A stretch of DNA of 52,587 bases from Akkermansia sp. (GTDB taxonomy: Bacteria; Verrucomicrobiota; Verrucomicrobiia; Verrucomicrobiales; Akkermansiaceae). The notes under the pieces are model-generated. The model was not told where the DNA came from. It ran no database searches and saw only the letters and a list, made by a program, of their open reading frames with translations. Shown piece by piece: positions 8,086-15,223 of this stretch. Position 1 is the first letter of the stretch. The number at the start of each line of letters is the position of its first letter. Both the position numbers and the translations under genes were made by a program. The stretch covers positions 1 to 52,587 of the forward strand of contig NZ_JAJBTT010000037.1 of NCBI RefSeq assembly GCF_020860705.1, given 5' to 3'.

Positions 8086-8685
8086 ATGCAAAAGACTATT
8101 GTTACCTCTTTAATCCCTCGTACGTCACTTGTTCTCGCAATAATAGCATGTGGAATTATATTAAGTTTATTCTTATGGGTTCTTTTCACACCTGGGAATG
8201 CCTATCAGAGTGATTTACCTATTTTAGTGGGAGTGCTTGTTTTAGGTTTTTATTTAACTCTTAAATTGAGTACTTATCGGCTGATATTTTATAACGACAG
8301 AATTATTAGAAAACTATGGGGGCGGCAACATGAAATTCTGTATAAAGATATAGACGAACTTATCATTGACGATTCATGTTTCGATGCCTATCAGATAGGT
8401 AAAGCCTTCGGTTCATCCATTTCTGATAAACTTAAGAAATATCAGATCTTTAATGTACGGATTATTGGAAATGGGTGCAATATACATTTCAGGTCAAAAT
8501 GGTTCGACTCCCCAGAGCAGACCAATTACGCCCTTTCGTTTCTCCTGGAAAAATGTCCGCCTCAGCAACTGAAACGGGTCCGGGATTCTGATTCCTATAC
8601 TGCGCACGACATAATATCAGTTATCAAATGGATCGTTCTGCTTTTCATATTAACATATGCGGCCAGTTTTATCTTTCCGTCTTGA
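8086..8685 (+). CDS. Hypothetical membrane protein with PH-like central domain
   Basis: The 199-residue product has two N-terminal membrane segments (about 14-34 and 45-62), a soluble middle and a C-terminal membrane segment (about 178-196). The stretch after the second segment, YRLIFYNDRIIRKLWGR followed by LYKDIDELIIDD, has the strand pattern of small bacterial PH-like domains attached to paired membrane helices; this resemblance is my reading, not a search result. The DNA is AT-rich like its neighbours. The start ATG 8086 is the first in frame. No operon partner is evident: 254 nt separate it from the next gene, with no coding signal between. Confidence 0.65.
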   Translation: MQKTIVTSLIPRTSLVLAIIACGIILSLFLWVLFTPGNAYQSDLPILVGVLVLGFYLTLKLSTYRLIFYNDRIIRKLWGRQHEILYKDIDELIIDDSCFDAYQIGKAFGSSISDKLKKYQIFNVRIIGNGCNIHFRSKWFDSPEQTNYALSFLLEKCPPQQLKRVRDSDSYTAHDIISVIKWIVLLFILTYAASFIFPS

Positions 8686-8939
8686 ATGCGGAAAAAATGG
8701 ACATGTCAAGTGAACGGCATATTTTGATAATTCCAGTTGCTGGAACAGAAAACGTTATCAGAACTATACAAATCATAAATCACGACGCAGATCATTGCAA
8801 TTCAGGAAAATGGGAGCTAAAGAGACTTAAGTTCATGTGTTACTTTTTTCTAATTTTTCAAGGTCAGGTTCAGCGAAAGCTTTTTTCTCATCGTCCGATT
8901 GCCGGAGAATGAAAATCTTGTAAAACCATTATTAACAGG

Positions 8940-9968
8940 ATGAATGTTTTTGACTGCATCTTCCAAGACCAGACAAATGAATTTGTAGTTGGTAAAAGAT
9001 CGCTCCATGGATCTTTATTGAAAATGGACGGAACTGTTTGCGGTCATTATTCTGTTGAAGCAGTTAACCAGGGATGTCATCTGCGTCTGTCTGTGGAATC
9101 TTCTGAACTGCAAGTTGACATACGGAAATCAATTAGTGGTTCCGTCAAATGGTTAAACAAGCTCTTCATGCCTTGGGGCAGGGGGAATGTTGTTCTCAAC
9201 GGGAAGAATATTGCACAGTATGCTTCTTATGGGGAAATTCGATTTGAAGATCCCAAGCTGGGGTTTTTAAAAATTCTACAGGATGACAGCGCCCGCCGAT
9301 TTCTGTGGGCCAGGGCACATGGATGTTCTTATGGTGATGCCGATAAATACAGTTACTACCGTGACACGATACTTGTGAGTGACGACGCTGTTTTTGCCTC
9401 CTTTTGCGGGTATTACAGACGTTCCCGTCTTTTTAATGGAAATGATGAACGTATCATCGTCAACATGCCGTTGGAAAAACAATGGTGTATTTTTGCCTTA
9501 TGTCTGATATGGAACGCGATGAGACCGTTGGAAGGGGGCTTGGATAATGAAAGTACTTCTTCCTATAATTGCACAGGGGATCCAATCCCTGATATTCCTT
9601 CATTTGTGATAGTAGAGAAAGATGGAGAAAAGATACTTTCCACGGCTCCCGAAGATGTCAACGGGAGGATATTGAAACGCGATCGGTTTTTTCAATTTAT
9701 CGCTCGTCGTTGTCAATGGTATCTTGGTATTCCTCTCATTCTGTTATGGTACGCCTTTTTAAAAGACTGTTATGGTTTTTTTCTTTTGGAAATGGACGGT
9801 ATTCCGGAAGGAAGGCTTTGGACAACAGGCATTTTGTGTTTGTTGATCTCCCTTTTATATTGGAGAGCCGCTTTCCAGCATGGCGTTTCAACATATTGCC
9901 GGTTCCCTTTAAAAACCAGGGATTGTCCTATTGAGCACATCCCCGGGGGCGGTAGCCTTCCCTCCTAG
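8940..9968 (+). CDS. Hypothetical protein with C-terminal membrane hairpin
   Basis: The 342-residue product is not recognised. The first 255 residues are soluble and strand-rich (for example HGSLLKMDGTVCGHYSVEAV and KNIAQYASYGEIRFEDPKLG). The C-terminal part holds two hydrophobic segments near residues 261-276 (YLGIPLILLWYAFL) and 296-312 (TTGILCLLISLLYW). AGGA sits just before the ATG at 8940. The N-terminal half has several residues of the type seen in scaffold-like lipid or ligand binding folds, but no motif is diagnostic. A hairpin terminator lies about 45 nt past the stop. The base composition stays AT-rich until about 9900, where the accessory tract ends. Confidence 0.65.
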   Translation: MNVFDCIFQDQTNEFVVGKRSLHGSLLKMDGTVCGHYSVEAVNQGCHLRLSVESSELQVDIRKSISGSVKWLNKLFMPWGRGNVVLNGKNIAQYASYGEIRFEDPKLGFLKILQDDSARRFLWARAHGCSYGDADKYSYYRDTILVSDDAVFASFCGYYRRSRLFNGNDERIIVNMPLEKQWCIFALCLIWNAMRPLEGGLDNESTSSYNCTGDPIPDIPSFVIVEKDGEKILSTAPEDVNGRILKRDRFFQFIARRCQWYLGIPLILLWYAFLKDCYGFFLLEMDGIPEGRLWTTGILCLLISLLYWRAAFQHGVSTYCRFPLKTRDCPIEHIPGGGSLPS

Positions 9969-10011
9969 GAACAATTCCAGACGAGGCAGGGTTCAACATC
10001 TTTTTCCGATA

Positions 10012-10041
10012 CCGGCAGGTTGTAACTTGCCGGATATTTTT
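10012..10041 (+). terminator. Hairpin terminator after the 342-residue gene
   Basis: CCGGCAGGTT (10012-10021) pairs with AACTTGCCGG (10024-10033) with one G-T wobble and almost no loop, followed by ATATTTTTA. Confidence 0.6.
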
Positions 10042-10286
10042 ATCTTGGGCCATTTGGAGTATCAACATGGAGATTGCCGTGCCGTATTCCCAAGGAAAGG
10101 CTGTTTCAACATTGCCGCCGCCTGCGGCCACCATAAGCCTGCCAGCTGGAGGAGCGTGTTGCGCCCTGCATGCCGGGCATCATGGGCCGCATTGCCCATT
10201 CGTTATTATTCAGCAGGAAGTCCGTGGCAAGCGGGTTTTGCCCCTGTGCCGGGATGTTCCATGAAAAAGTCCGCAGGAATAGACAT
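10034..10286 (-). pseudogene. Possible minus-strand coding remnant beyond radC
   Basis: Downstream of radC the minus strand has a coding-like stretch, NIPAQGQNPLATDFLLNNNE followed by WAMRPMMPGMQGATRSSSWQ, without a start codon. It is followed in another frame by VETAFPWEYGTAISMLILQM. It may be the tail of a gene broken by frameshift. No family is recognised and the call is tentative. Otherwise the 9969-10286 interval holds only the terminator hairpin. Confidence 0.25.
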
Positions 10287-11027
10287 TCAATGATAGAAGG
10301 ATCGTCCTTTGTCAGAGTCCTGGAGCCGGTCGCCGTCAGGATGGTTGTAGCTGTAATAGTTTCTGCGGGCAGTTTCAGTTGGCTTCCCGATGATCACGTG
10401 ATCCATGAAACGGATCCCCAGAAGTTTGGCGCATTCTCTGACGCGTTCCGTCAGGAGGTCGTCCGTACGGCTGGGAGCGGGATTTCCGCTGGGGTGGTTA
10501 TGCGCAAGAACAAAGCCGTAGGCGTTATGGATGACGCTGGGGCGCAGGATGTCGCGGGGATGGGCAATGGATTCGTTCAGGGTGCCGGTGGAGATTTCCA
10601 CGGGTTTGATGAGGCGGCATTTGGCATCCAGCAGCAGGACAAGCACCGTTTCCTTGTCTTTCCAGCGCATGGCTGTAGCCAGGTAGTCATAGACGTCTTC
10701 CGGCGTTTGAATGGGCTGCCGTGCCAATGTTTCCCGGAGAGCCCTTGCGCCCAGTTCAAAAGCGGCGCTCAGCGTAGCTGCTTTCGCCAAGCCTATCCCC
10801 TTGCAGATGTCCGCTATTTCCCCAGCTTCCATGTGGGCCAGCGCGTCCAGGGAGCCTGCGGACTGGATCAGGTCAGAGGACAGGTCCAGCACGTTTTTTC
10901 CCTTGATGCCCATCCGCAGGAAGATGGCCAGCAGTTCCGCATTGCTGAGGGTGTGCCTTCCCTGGCGGAGCAGCTTTTCACGTGGCAGGGATTGGGCGGG
11001 AAGATCCTGGAGTCTGCGGTAGGCCAT
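10287..11027 (-). CDS. radC: RadC family protein (JAB1/MPN domain)
   Basis: The 246-residue product has the RadC build. An N-terminal helix-hairpin-helix-like region (LSNAELLAIFLRMGIKGKNV, then ICKGIGLAKAATL) precedes a C-terminal JAMM metalloprotease-like domain with the metal motif HNHPSGNPAPSRTD. The family is widespread and linked historically to DNA repair, but its biochemical role remains uncertain. Length is normal. It follows nnr on the same strand with essentially no gap (nnr ends at 11029, the radC ATG is at 11025-11027), so the two are almost certainly cotranscribed. The C-terminal end after DHVIIGKPTETARRNYYSY is slightly extended. Confidence 0.95.
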   Translation of the reverse strand: MAYRRLQDLPAQSLPREKLLRQGRHTLSNAELLAIFLRMGIKGKNVLDLSSDLIQSAGSLDALAHMEAGEIADICKGIGLAKAATLSAAFELGARALRETLARQPIQTPEDVYDYLATAMRWKDKETVLVLLLDAKCRLIKPVEISTGTLNESIAHPRDILRPSVIHNAYGFVLAHNHPSGNPAPSRTDDLLTERVRECAKLLGIRFMDHVIIGKPTETARRNYYSYNHPDGDRLQDSDKGRSFYH

Positions 11028-11028
11028 G

Positions 11029-12519
11029 TCAGTAGCAGAGGCGTGCGGTGGAAAGAATGGCGGCAGGCAGATGGCGCAGAGTATCTCCCGCCGTCAGGGT
11101 CTCCTGCGTGGAATCTCCGGAGGAGATGGCTATCTCGGAGGCTCTTCCGCACAGGTAGGCGCCCAGAACGGCGGAAACCAGCAGGGATTCCCCCTGGGCC
11201 ATGAAGCCGCCGCAAACGCCTGCCAGCACATCTCCCTGGCCGGCTGTAGCCATGCCGGGGCCTCCGGTGATGTTGTAAAAGAGAGGTTTCCCGCGCTGGG
11301 TGACAATGGTGCGTGCCCCCTTGTAGATCAGGGCCGCTGCATGTTCCGCCAGGAAGCAGTCTGCAATGTCCGCCCGGATGGCGCAGCTGTCCGCGTCCGG
11401 CAGAAGACGGCGGATTTCCCCGTGGTGGGGAGTCGCCAGGATATGTTCTCCCAGGTTCCATTGCATGGCGGCGGCCAGGTTCAGTCCGTCCGCATCCAGG
11501 ACGGCGGGAGTGCCGGTTTCCAGAATGAGGCGGATGGCTTCCGCGTCTTCCTCCGATACGGAACCAATGCCGGGGCCGATGAGGAAGGCGCTGAATGTCC
11601 GGATGGAAACCTCTGCGTAACTGTCCACGGGCTTGACCATGATTTCCGGCGGCATGGAAGGGGCTACCAGGGGATAAACGTCCCGGTGGACGTGCAGCGT
11701 AACCAGCCCGGTTCCGGCCCGGAGGGCGGCTTCACAGCAGAGTCTGGCCGCCCCCAGCATTCCCTCCGAGCCGGCAATGACGCCGATGTGCCCGCGTTTG
11801 TTTTTATAGTCCGTATAAGGTCTTGCGGAGAGGAATTTGGTGAGACGGGACGAGGTGATCAGTTCCGTAGCCGGGAGCGCGTGCACGTGGAGCCCGGGCA
11901 GGTCAATGCATGCCAGGCGGCCCGCGTGCAGGGTGGCGTCATCATCCAGCAGTCCCTGTTTCACGGCGCCTATGCACATCGTGAAATCCGCCTCCACGGC
12001 GTTTTCCTGGGGCATGCCCGTGTCAGGGTCAACTCCGGTGGGGATGTCAATCGCCACGGTACGCACCGCCCCGCAGCGGTCCCGCAGGTAGTTCATTTCC
12101 GCGCAGAGGGTGGAGATTTCCTTGCGGAGCAACCCTTTTGCTCCAATGCCCAGCAGGCCGTCCAGCAGGATCATGGGTTTTCCCGTACGGGGAAGGGGCG
12201 CTTCCTGGTATTCCTGGGGCGGCGGGGAAATTTCCGCCAGTTGCCGCACGGGCAGTTCCCCCCATTCGGCGCGTGGATAGGCGGAGCGGAGCCCTATTTC
12301 CCAGCCGTGCTGCTTCAGGATGTTGAGAACGGTAAGCGCGTCTCCCCCGTTGTTGCCTTTTCCCACATAGGCGATGCATAGCCCTGGAACGGGAAAGAAC
12401 TGCATGACGGCTTCCGCAATGCCGGCGGAAGCCTGTTTCATCAGGGTTCTGGCCGGCGTTCCGTTGACGATGAGCTCGCGTTCCGCGATCTGCATGTTTT
12501 CCGTAGAGCAAATTTTCAT
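11029..12519 (-). CDS. nnr: Bifunctional NAD(P)H-hydrate epimerase / ADP-dependent dehydratase
   Basis: This enzyme repairs hydrated NADH and NADPH. The 496-residue chain carries both activities: an N-terminal YjeF_N epimerase domain (about 1-215) with YVGKGNNGGDALTVLNIL and DGLLGIGAKG, and a C-terminal YjeF_C dehydratase domain (about 225-490) with GVIAGSEGMLGAARL, VLDADGLNL, ATPHHGEIRRLL and the nucleotide-site motif GMATAGQGDVLAGVCGG. In E. coli the two are likewise fused. The ATG at 12519 is the only good start. An infA terminator lies upstream, so nnr has its own promoter in the short gap and is followed by radC. The usual GGDGL of the epimerase motif is GGDAL here. Confidence 0.95.
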   Translation of the reverse strand: MKICSTENMQIAERELIVNGTPARTLMKQASAGIAEAVMQFFPVPGLCIAYVGKGNNGGDALTVLNILKQHGWEIGLRSAYPRAEWGELPVRQLAEISPPPQEYQEAPLPRTGKPMILLDGLLGIGAKGLLRKEISTLCAEMNYLRDRCGAVRTVAIDIPTGVDPDTGMPQENAVEADFTMCIGAVKQGLLDDDATLHAGRLACIDLPGLHVHALPATELITSSRLTKFLSARPYTDYKNKRGHIGVIAGSEGMLGAARLCCEAALRAGTGLVTLHVHRDVYPLVAPSMPPEIMVKPVDSYAEVSIRTFSAFLIGPGIGSVSEEDAEAIRLILETGTPAVLDADGLNLAAAMQWNLGEHILATPHHGEIRRLLPDADSCAIRADIADCFLAEHAAALIYKGARTIVTQRGKPLFYNITGGPGMATAGQGDVLAGVCGGFMAQGESLLVSAVLGAYLCGRASEIAISSGDSTQETLTAGDTLRHLPAAILSTARLCY

Positions 12520-12553
12520 GGCGCGCTGATAAAGTCAGTCTGCACTCTACGCT

Positions 12554-12589
12554 AAAAAACCTTCTCCTGCAAGCCGGAGAAGGTTTTTT
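12554..12589 (-). terminator. Hairpin terminator after infA
   Basis: AAAAAACCTTCTCC (12554-12567) pairs perfectly with GGAGAAGGTTTTTT (12576-12589). Both flanks supply A/T tracts, so it could work on either strand; it lies between infA and nnr. Confidence 0.8.
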
Positions 12590-12613
12590 GCAAAAGGAGT
12601 GAATCCGGGACGG

Positions 12614-13132
12614 TTAACCGATGCGGAACGTGATACGCGCCTTGGTCATGTCATAGGGGGACATTTCCATGCGTACCTTGTCACCCACCACGATTTTGAT
12701 GAACCGTTTGCGCATCTTGCCGGAAATATGGGCGAGCACTTCGTGTCCGTTGGGCAGGCGCACTTTGAACATGGTGCCTGCCAGCACGGCACAGATGGTG
12801 CCTTCCACTTCAATTTCACTTTCGGAGTTTTCTTCCTTGGGAGCCGATTTACTGAAATGCCTTCTGCCCTTGGTGTGTCGTCCTCCGCCTCCTTGCGGGC
12901 GCGGGCGGTTGGGGCCTCCTCCGGGACGGGGGGCTCCGCCCGTTTTGGCTGCTCCCGGTCCTGTGGATTGTCCCGCCGGGCGGGCTGGTCCGGAGCCATT
13001 CACGGCAGCCCGGGGTTGTCCGGGACGGGCGCCTGTGCCGGCCGGTCTTGCGCTGCTACCTGCCGGTCTGGCGCCGGGGCGGGAATTCTGGCCGCCGCTG
13101 GGGCGGTTGCTGGGTCTTGGATTCGGGCTGAT
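12614..13132 (-). CDS. infA: Translation initiation factor IF-1 with long N-terminal extension, probable ATC start
   Basis: The last about 70 residues are IF-1 ([39 protein letters not shown], ending [10 protein letters not shown]), the OB-fold factor that occupies the ribosomal A site during initiation. Ahead of it is a Gly/Pro/Arg/Ser-rich extension of about 100 residues. The first conventional start in frame is the GTG at 13003, but it has no ribosome-binding site, and the low-complexity composition continues unbroken upstream ([18 protein letters not shown]) to an ATC codon at 13132. A perfect AAGGAG at 13144-13139 lies six bases before that ATC, and an in-frame TAA lies just above it. 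No ATG, GTG, TTG or CTG occurs between. I therefore place the start at ATC (172 residues). The minimum safe call is 12614-13003. Confidence 0.75.
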   Translation of the reverse strand: MSPNPRPSNRPSGGQNSRPGARPAGSSARPAGTGARPGQPRAAVNGSGPARPAGQSTGPGAAKTGGAPRPGGGPNRPRPQGGGGRHTKGRRHFSKSAPKEENSESEIEVEGTICAVLAGTMFKVRLPNGHEVLAHISGKMRKRFIKIVVGDKVRMEMSPYDMTKARITFRIG

Positions 13133-13138
13133 AGGATT

Positions 13139-13144
13139 CTCCTT
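13139..13144 (-). promoter_or_regulatory. Shine-Dalgarno AAGGAG deciding the infA start
   Basis: AAGGAG on the minus strand, followed by six bases (AATCCT) and then ATC. It is the only strong ribosome-binding site near the infA 5' end and argues for the non-standard start. Confidence 0.65.
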
Positions 13145-13297
13145 GTAAGGTTAAAGTAAACGCGCGTGTACAGAATTTGCGCAGGCGAATAATAGGCCAT
13201 ATTTCCACGAGGGCAAGCCCTGAATGTGAAAACGCCGCAATTAAGCCTCGATTCCGCGGAGGGGATGGGAAAAAGGGGGGCAAAAGAGAAAAAGTAT

Positions 13298-13326
13298 TTG
13301 ACATTTACATGAATAATCATTAGGAA
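13298..13326 (+). promoter_or_regulatory. Candidate promoter of rplM-rpsI
   Basis: A consensus -35 TTGACA (13298-13303) is followed after 17 bases by TAGGAA (13321-13326), a poor -10 match. It lies 60 nt before the rplM ATG in the infA/rplM divergent region. Confidence 0.4.
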
Positions 13327-13387
13327 TGCGCCCCCGAATTGGAAGATTACGGCAGGATGCCGAAAAACGAGAACGAAGAATTGAACC

Positions 13388-13816
13388 ATGAAGACCTTCT
13401 CAGCCAAACCGCAAGAAGTAGAGCGCAAATGGTATGTTATAGACGCTGCCGACAAGGTGCTCGGCCGTGTTGCCGTTGAAGCGGCTAACATTTTGCGTGG
13501 CAAGAACAAGACAATTTTCACCCCCCACGTTGATTGTGGCGACTTTGTCATTATCGTAAACGCGGACAAGGTGGTGTTGACCGGCAACAAGGAAAACGCC
13601 AAGATTTACACCCGGTTCTCCGGTTATGTCGGCGGCAAGCAGGTAGATACTCCCCGGAAGATCCGTGCCCGCCGTCCCGAACTTCTTCTGGAACTGGCCG
13701 TCAAGGGCATGGTGCCCCACACCCGCCTGGGACGCCAGCAAATGACCAAGCTGAAGGTTTATGCCGGTGCCAGCCATCCGCATGAAGCCCAGCAGCCCAC
13801 CGCCGTCACCCTTTAA
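13388..13816 (+). CDS. rplM: 50S ribosomal protein L13
   Basis: This 142-residue protein is full-length L13, an early-assembling large-subunit protein. Diagnostic segments are [49 protein letters not shown] and the C-terminal [14 protein letters not shown]. It begins at ATG 13388, with AGAACGAAGAATTGAACC upstream, and is followed after 14 nt by rpsI, the conserved L13-S9 pair of bacteria. The pair reads divergently from infA and shares its intergenic control region. Nothing unusual in the product. Confidence 0.98.
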   Translation: MKTFSAKPQEVERKWYVIDAADKVLGRVAVEAANILRGKNKTIFTPHVDCGDFVIIVNADKVVLTGNKENAKIYTRFSGYVGGKQVDTPRKIRARRPELLLELAVKGMVPHTRLGRQQMTKLKVYAGASHPHEAQQPTAVTL

Positions 13817-13830
13817 TTGATTTCCCAGAC

Positions 13831-14226
13831 ATGAGTCAGACAACCCCATACAACGCCACCGGCCGTCGCAAGACCGCCATTGCACACGCTTGGCTTACTG
13901 AAGGTTCCGGTCGCATCACGATCAATCGCCGCGGTTTTGAAGAATACCTTCCCACCGTTCAGTTGCAGAACGCCGTTCTCCAACCCTTCCAGGTCACCAA
14001 CACTATGAACAAATTTGACGTGAACGTCGTCACCAAGGGCGGCGGCATTCACGGCCAGGTGGGCGCCATCCGCATGGCGATCGCCCGCGCTCTGGTTCAG
14101 GTTGATGAAGCCTCCCGCGCCCAGTTGCGTGAATTCGGTCTTTTGACCCGCGATTCCCGCATGAAGGAACGTAAAAAGCCCGGTCGTCCCGGTGCCCGCA
14201 AGCGTTACCAGTTCTCCAAGCGCTAA
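13831..14226 (+). CDS. rpsI: 30S ribosomal protein S9
   Basis: This 131-residue product is S9, whose C-terminal tail reaches the P-site tRNA. The N-terminal TGRRKTAIAHAWLTEGSGRI, central GGGIHGQVGAIRMAIARALV and C-terminal tail ending GARKRYQFSKR are canonical; the terminal S-K-R is the P-site contact known from the family. It lies 14 nt downstream of rplM in the standard two-gene operon and is followed by a strong hairpin terminator. Confidence 0.98.
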   Translation: MSQTTPYNATGRRKTAIAHAWLTEGSGRITINRRGFEEYLPTVQLQNAVLQPFQVTNTMNKFDVNVVTKGGGIHGQVGAIRMAIARALVQVDEASRAQLREFGLLTRDSRMKERKKPGRPGARKRYQFSKR

Positions 14227-14272
14227 GCTTGGCTGGCTGCGAAGGAACTGGCTTTACCATTTCTTTCTCGGG

Positions 14273-14305
14273 AAAGGAGTACTCCTCAGGGAGTACTCCT
14301 TTTTC
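14273..14305 (+). terminator. Hairpin terminator after rpsI
   Basis: AAAGGAGTACTCC (14273-14285) pairs perfectly with GGAGTACTCCTTT (14290-14302) around TCAG, ending in a T-run. Confidence 0.85.
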
Positions 14306-14343
14306 GTTGCAGGGAAAGATGGTTGCTGTTATGAACGTTCATC

Positions 14344-14772
14344 ATGACAGCTGATGATCGGGAAAACAAAGATCTGGAACCTTCTGCAGAGGAGGCAAAA
14401 ACGGAAAGGGCCGTTTTTCCGGTTCTTCTTTTATTGAGCGCTCCGTTTTTGTTAGTGCTGGCGTCTTGCCTGAGGCATTCTTATCAAAAGATAGGCCACG
14501 CTTCCAAGGTGATCGAATACGGTCCTGCTTTCCCGTTGTTCCAGTTTGCAAGTGTCGCCTTGTATTTTTACCTGGCTTATGTGGCCTTTAAGAAAGGGTT
14601 TCCCGGCTGGGGCTGGGTATTTGGCTCCCTTGCGGTGGCGTTCAATCCTTTTCCCTTATTGGCCACGGGGATGATGGGTGACTCCGTAGCGTGGGGCGTG
14701 GCCGTGCTTGCTGCGGTTGCCGTGACGGTGAAAGTTTTGATGGACTCCCCGAGAGAGGAAAGGGATCTGTAG
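14344..14772 (+). CDS. Small integral membrane protein, DUF6804-like
   Basis: The 142-residue product has a charged N-terminus of about 25 residues, then four hydrophobic segments: about 26-44 (PVLLLLSAPFLLVLASC), 62-80, 86-105 and 115-130. The motif FNPFPLL between the third and fourth segments recalls the small four-helix DUF6804 family, whose members carry a similar FNP motif; this is recall, not a search. It stands alone between the rpsI terminator and the convergent rlmH gene, whose 3' end is 8 nt away. Function is unknown. Confidence 0.7.
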   Translation: MTADDRENKDLEPSAEEAKTERAVFPVLLLLSAPFLLVLASCLRHSYQKIGHASKVIEYGPAFPLFQFASVALYFYLAYVAFKKGFPGWGWVFGSLAVAFNPFPLLATGMMGDSVAWGVAVLAAVAVTVKVLMDSPREERDL

Positions 14773-14779
14773 GAATAAT

Positions 14780-15217
14780 TCACCGGTGGTACGGCGTTCC
14801 CGCCAGAATGGTATGGCAGCGGTAAAGCTGTTCCAGTAGAACCACGAGCGCCAGCTCGTGCTGAAGGGTGAATTTACTCAGGGCCAGAATATGGTCGCAC
14901 CGGGAACGCAGTTCTTCCGTGTGGCCGTCCGATGCTCCGATGAGGAAGGCGATGCGGCGCACGGAACGCATCTGCCAGTCTTTCGCCAGCTTGACCAGCT
15001 TTTCCGTCGTCCAGAGTTCTCCGCGTTCGTCCATGGCGATGCGCAGGCAGCCCTCGCTGGCGGCCAGCAGCCGTTCTGAAACGTCTTTGGAACTGCCGTC
15101 CCTGACAAGTTTAAGTTCCGATTTGCCAAAGGGCCGGAGGCGGTTGAGATAGAGTTCCACGCCTTCCCGGGCGTAGTTCAGGGCCGGCTTTCCCGCGGCC
15201 AGGATTAGGAATTGCAT
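14780..15217 (-). CDS. rlmH: 23S rRNA (pseudouridine1915-N3)-methyltransferase
   Basis: RlmH methylates pseudouridine 1915 in helix 69 of 23S rRNA, using S-adenosylmethionine and a trefoil-knot SPOUT fold. The 145-residue product has the family signatures [10 protein letters not shown] (variant of FxIGGxxG), [20 protein letters not shown] and the C-terminal AGTPYHR. The knot glycine motif reads IGASDG rather than IGGADG, a modest change. It follows uvrC with a 6-nt gap on the same strand, so the two form an operon. Length is slightly below the 155 residues of E. coli. Confidence 0.93.
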   Translation of the reverse strand: MQFLILAAGKPALNYAREGVELYLNRLRPFGKSELKLVRDGSSKDVSERLLAASEGCLRIAMDERGELWTTEKLVKLAKDWQMRSVRRIAFLIGASDGHTEELRSRCDHILALSKFTLQHELALVVLLEQLYRCHTILAGTPYHR

Positions 15218-15223
15218 GTGAAG

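Noticed and set aside
8501..8513. GGTTCGACTCCCC resembling a tRNA T-arm, a possible second attachment site
   Set aside because: It lies inside an intact coding frame, matches the tRNA-Ser 3' end only over the universal T-loop and not the acceptor stem, and lacks CCA.
4273..10286. A direct repeat of the tRNA-Ser 3' end bounding an integrated element
   Set aside because: No repeat of the last 20-28 bases of the tRNA was found downstream by eye, and no integrase gene is present.
13004..13304. Minus-strand ORF at 13056-13304 overlapping the infA 5' region
   Set aside because: Its frame differs from infA and its product is Pro/Arg-rich without a motif; the infA frame explains the bias.
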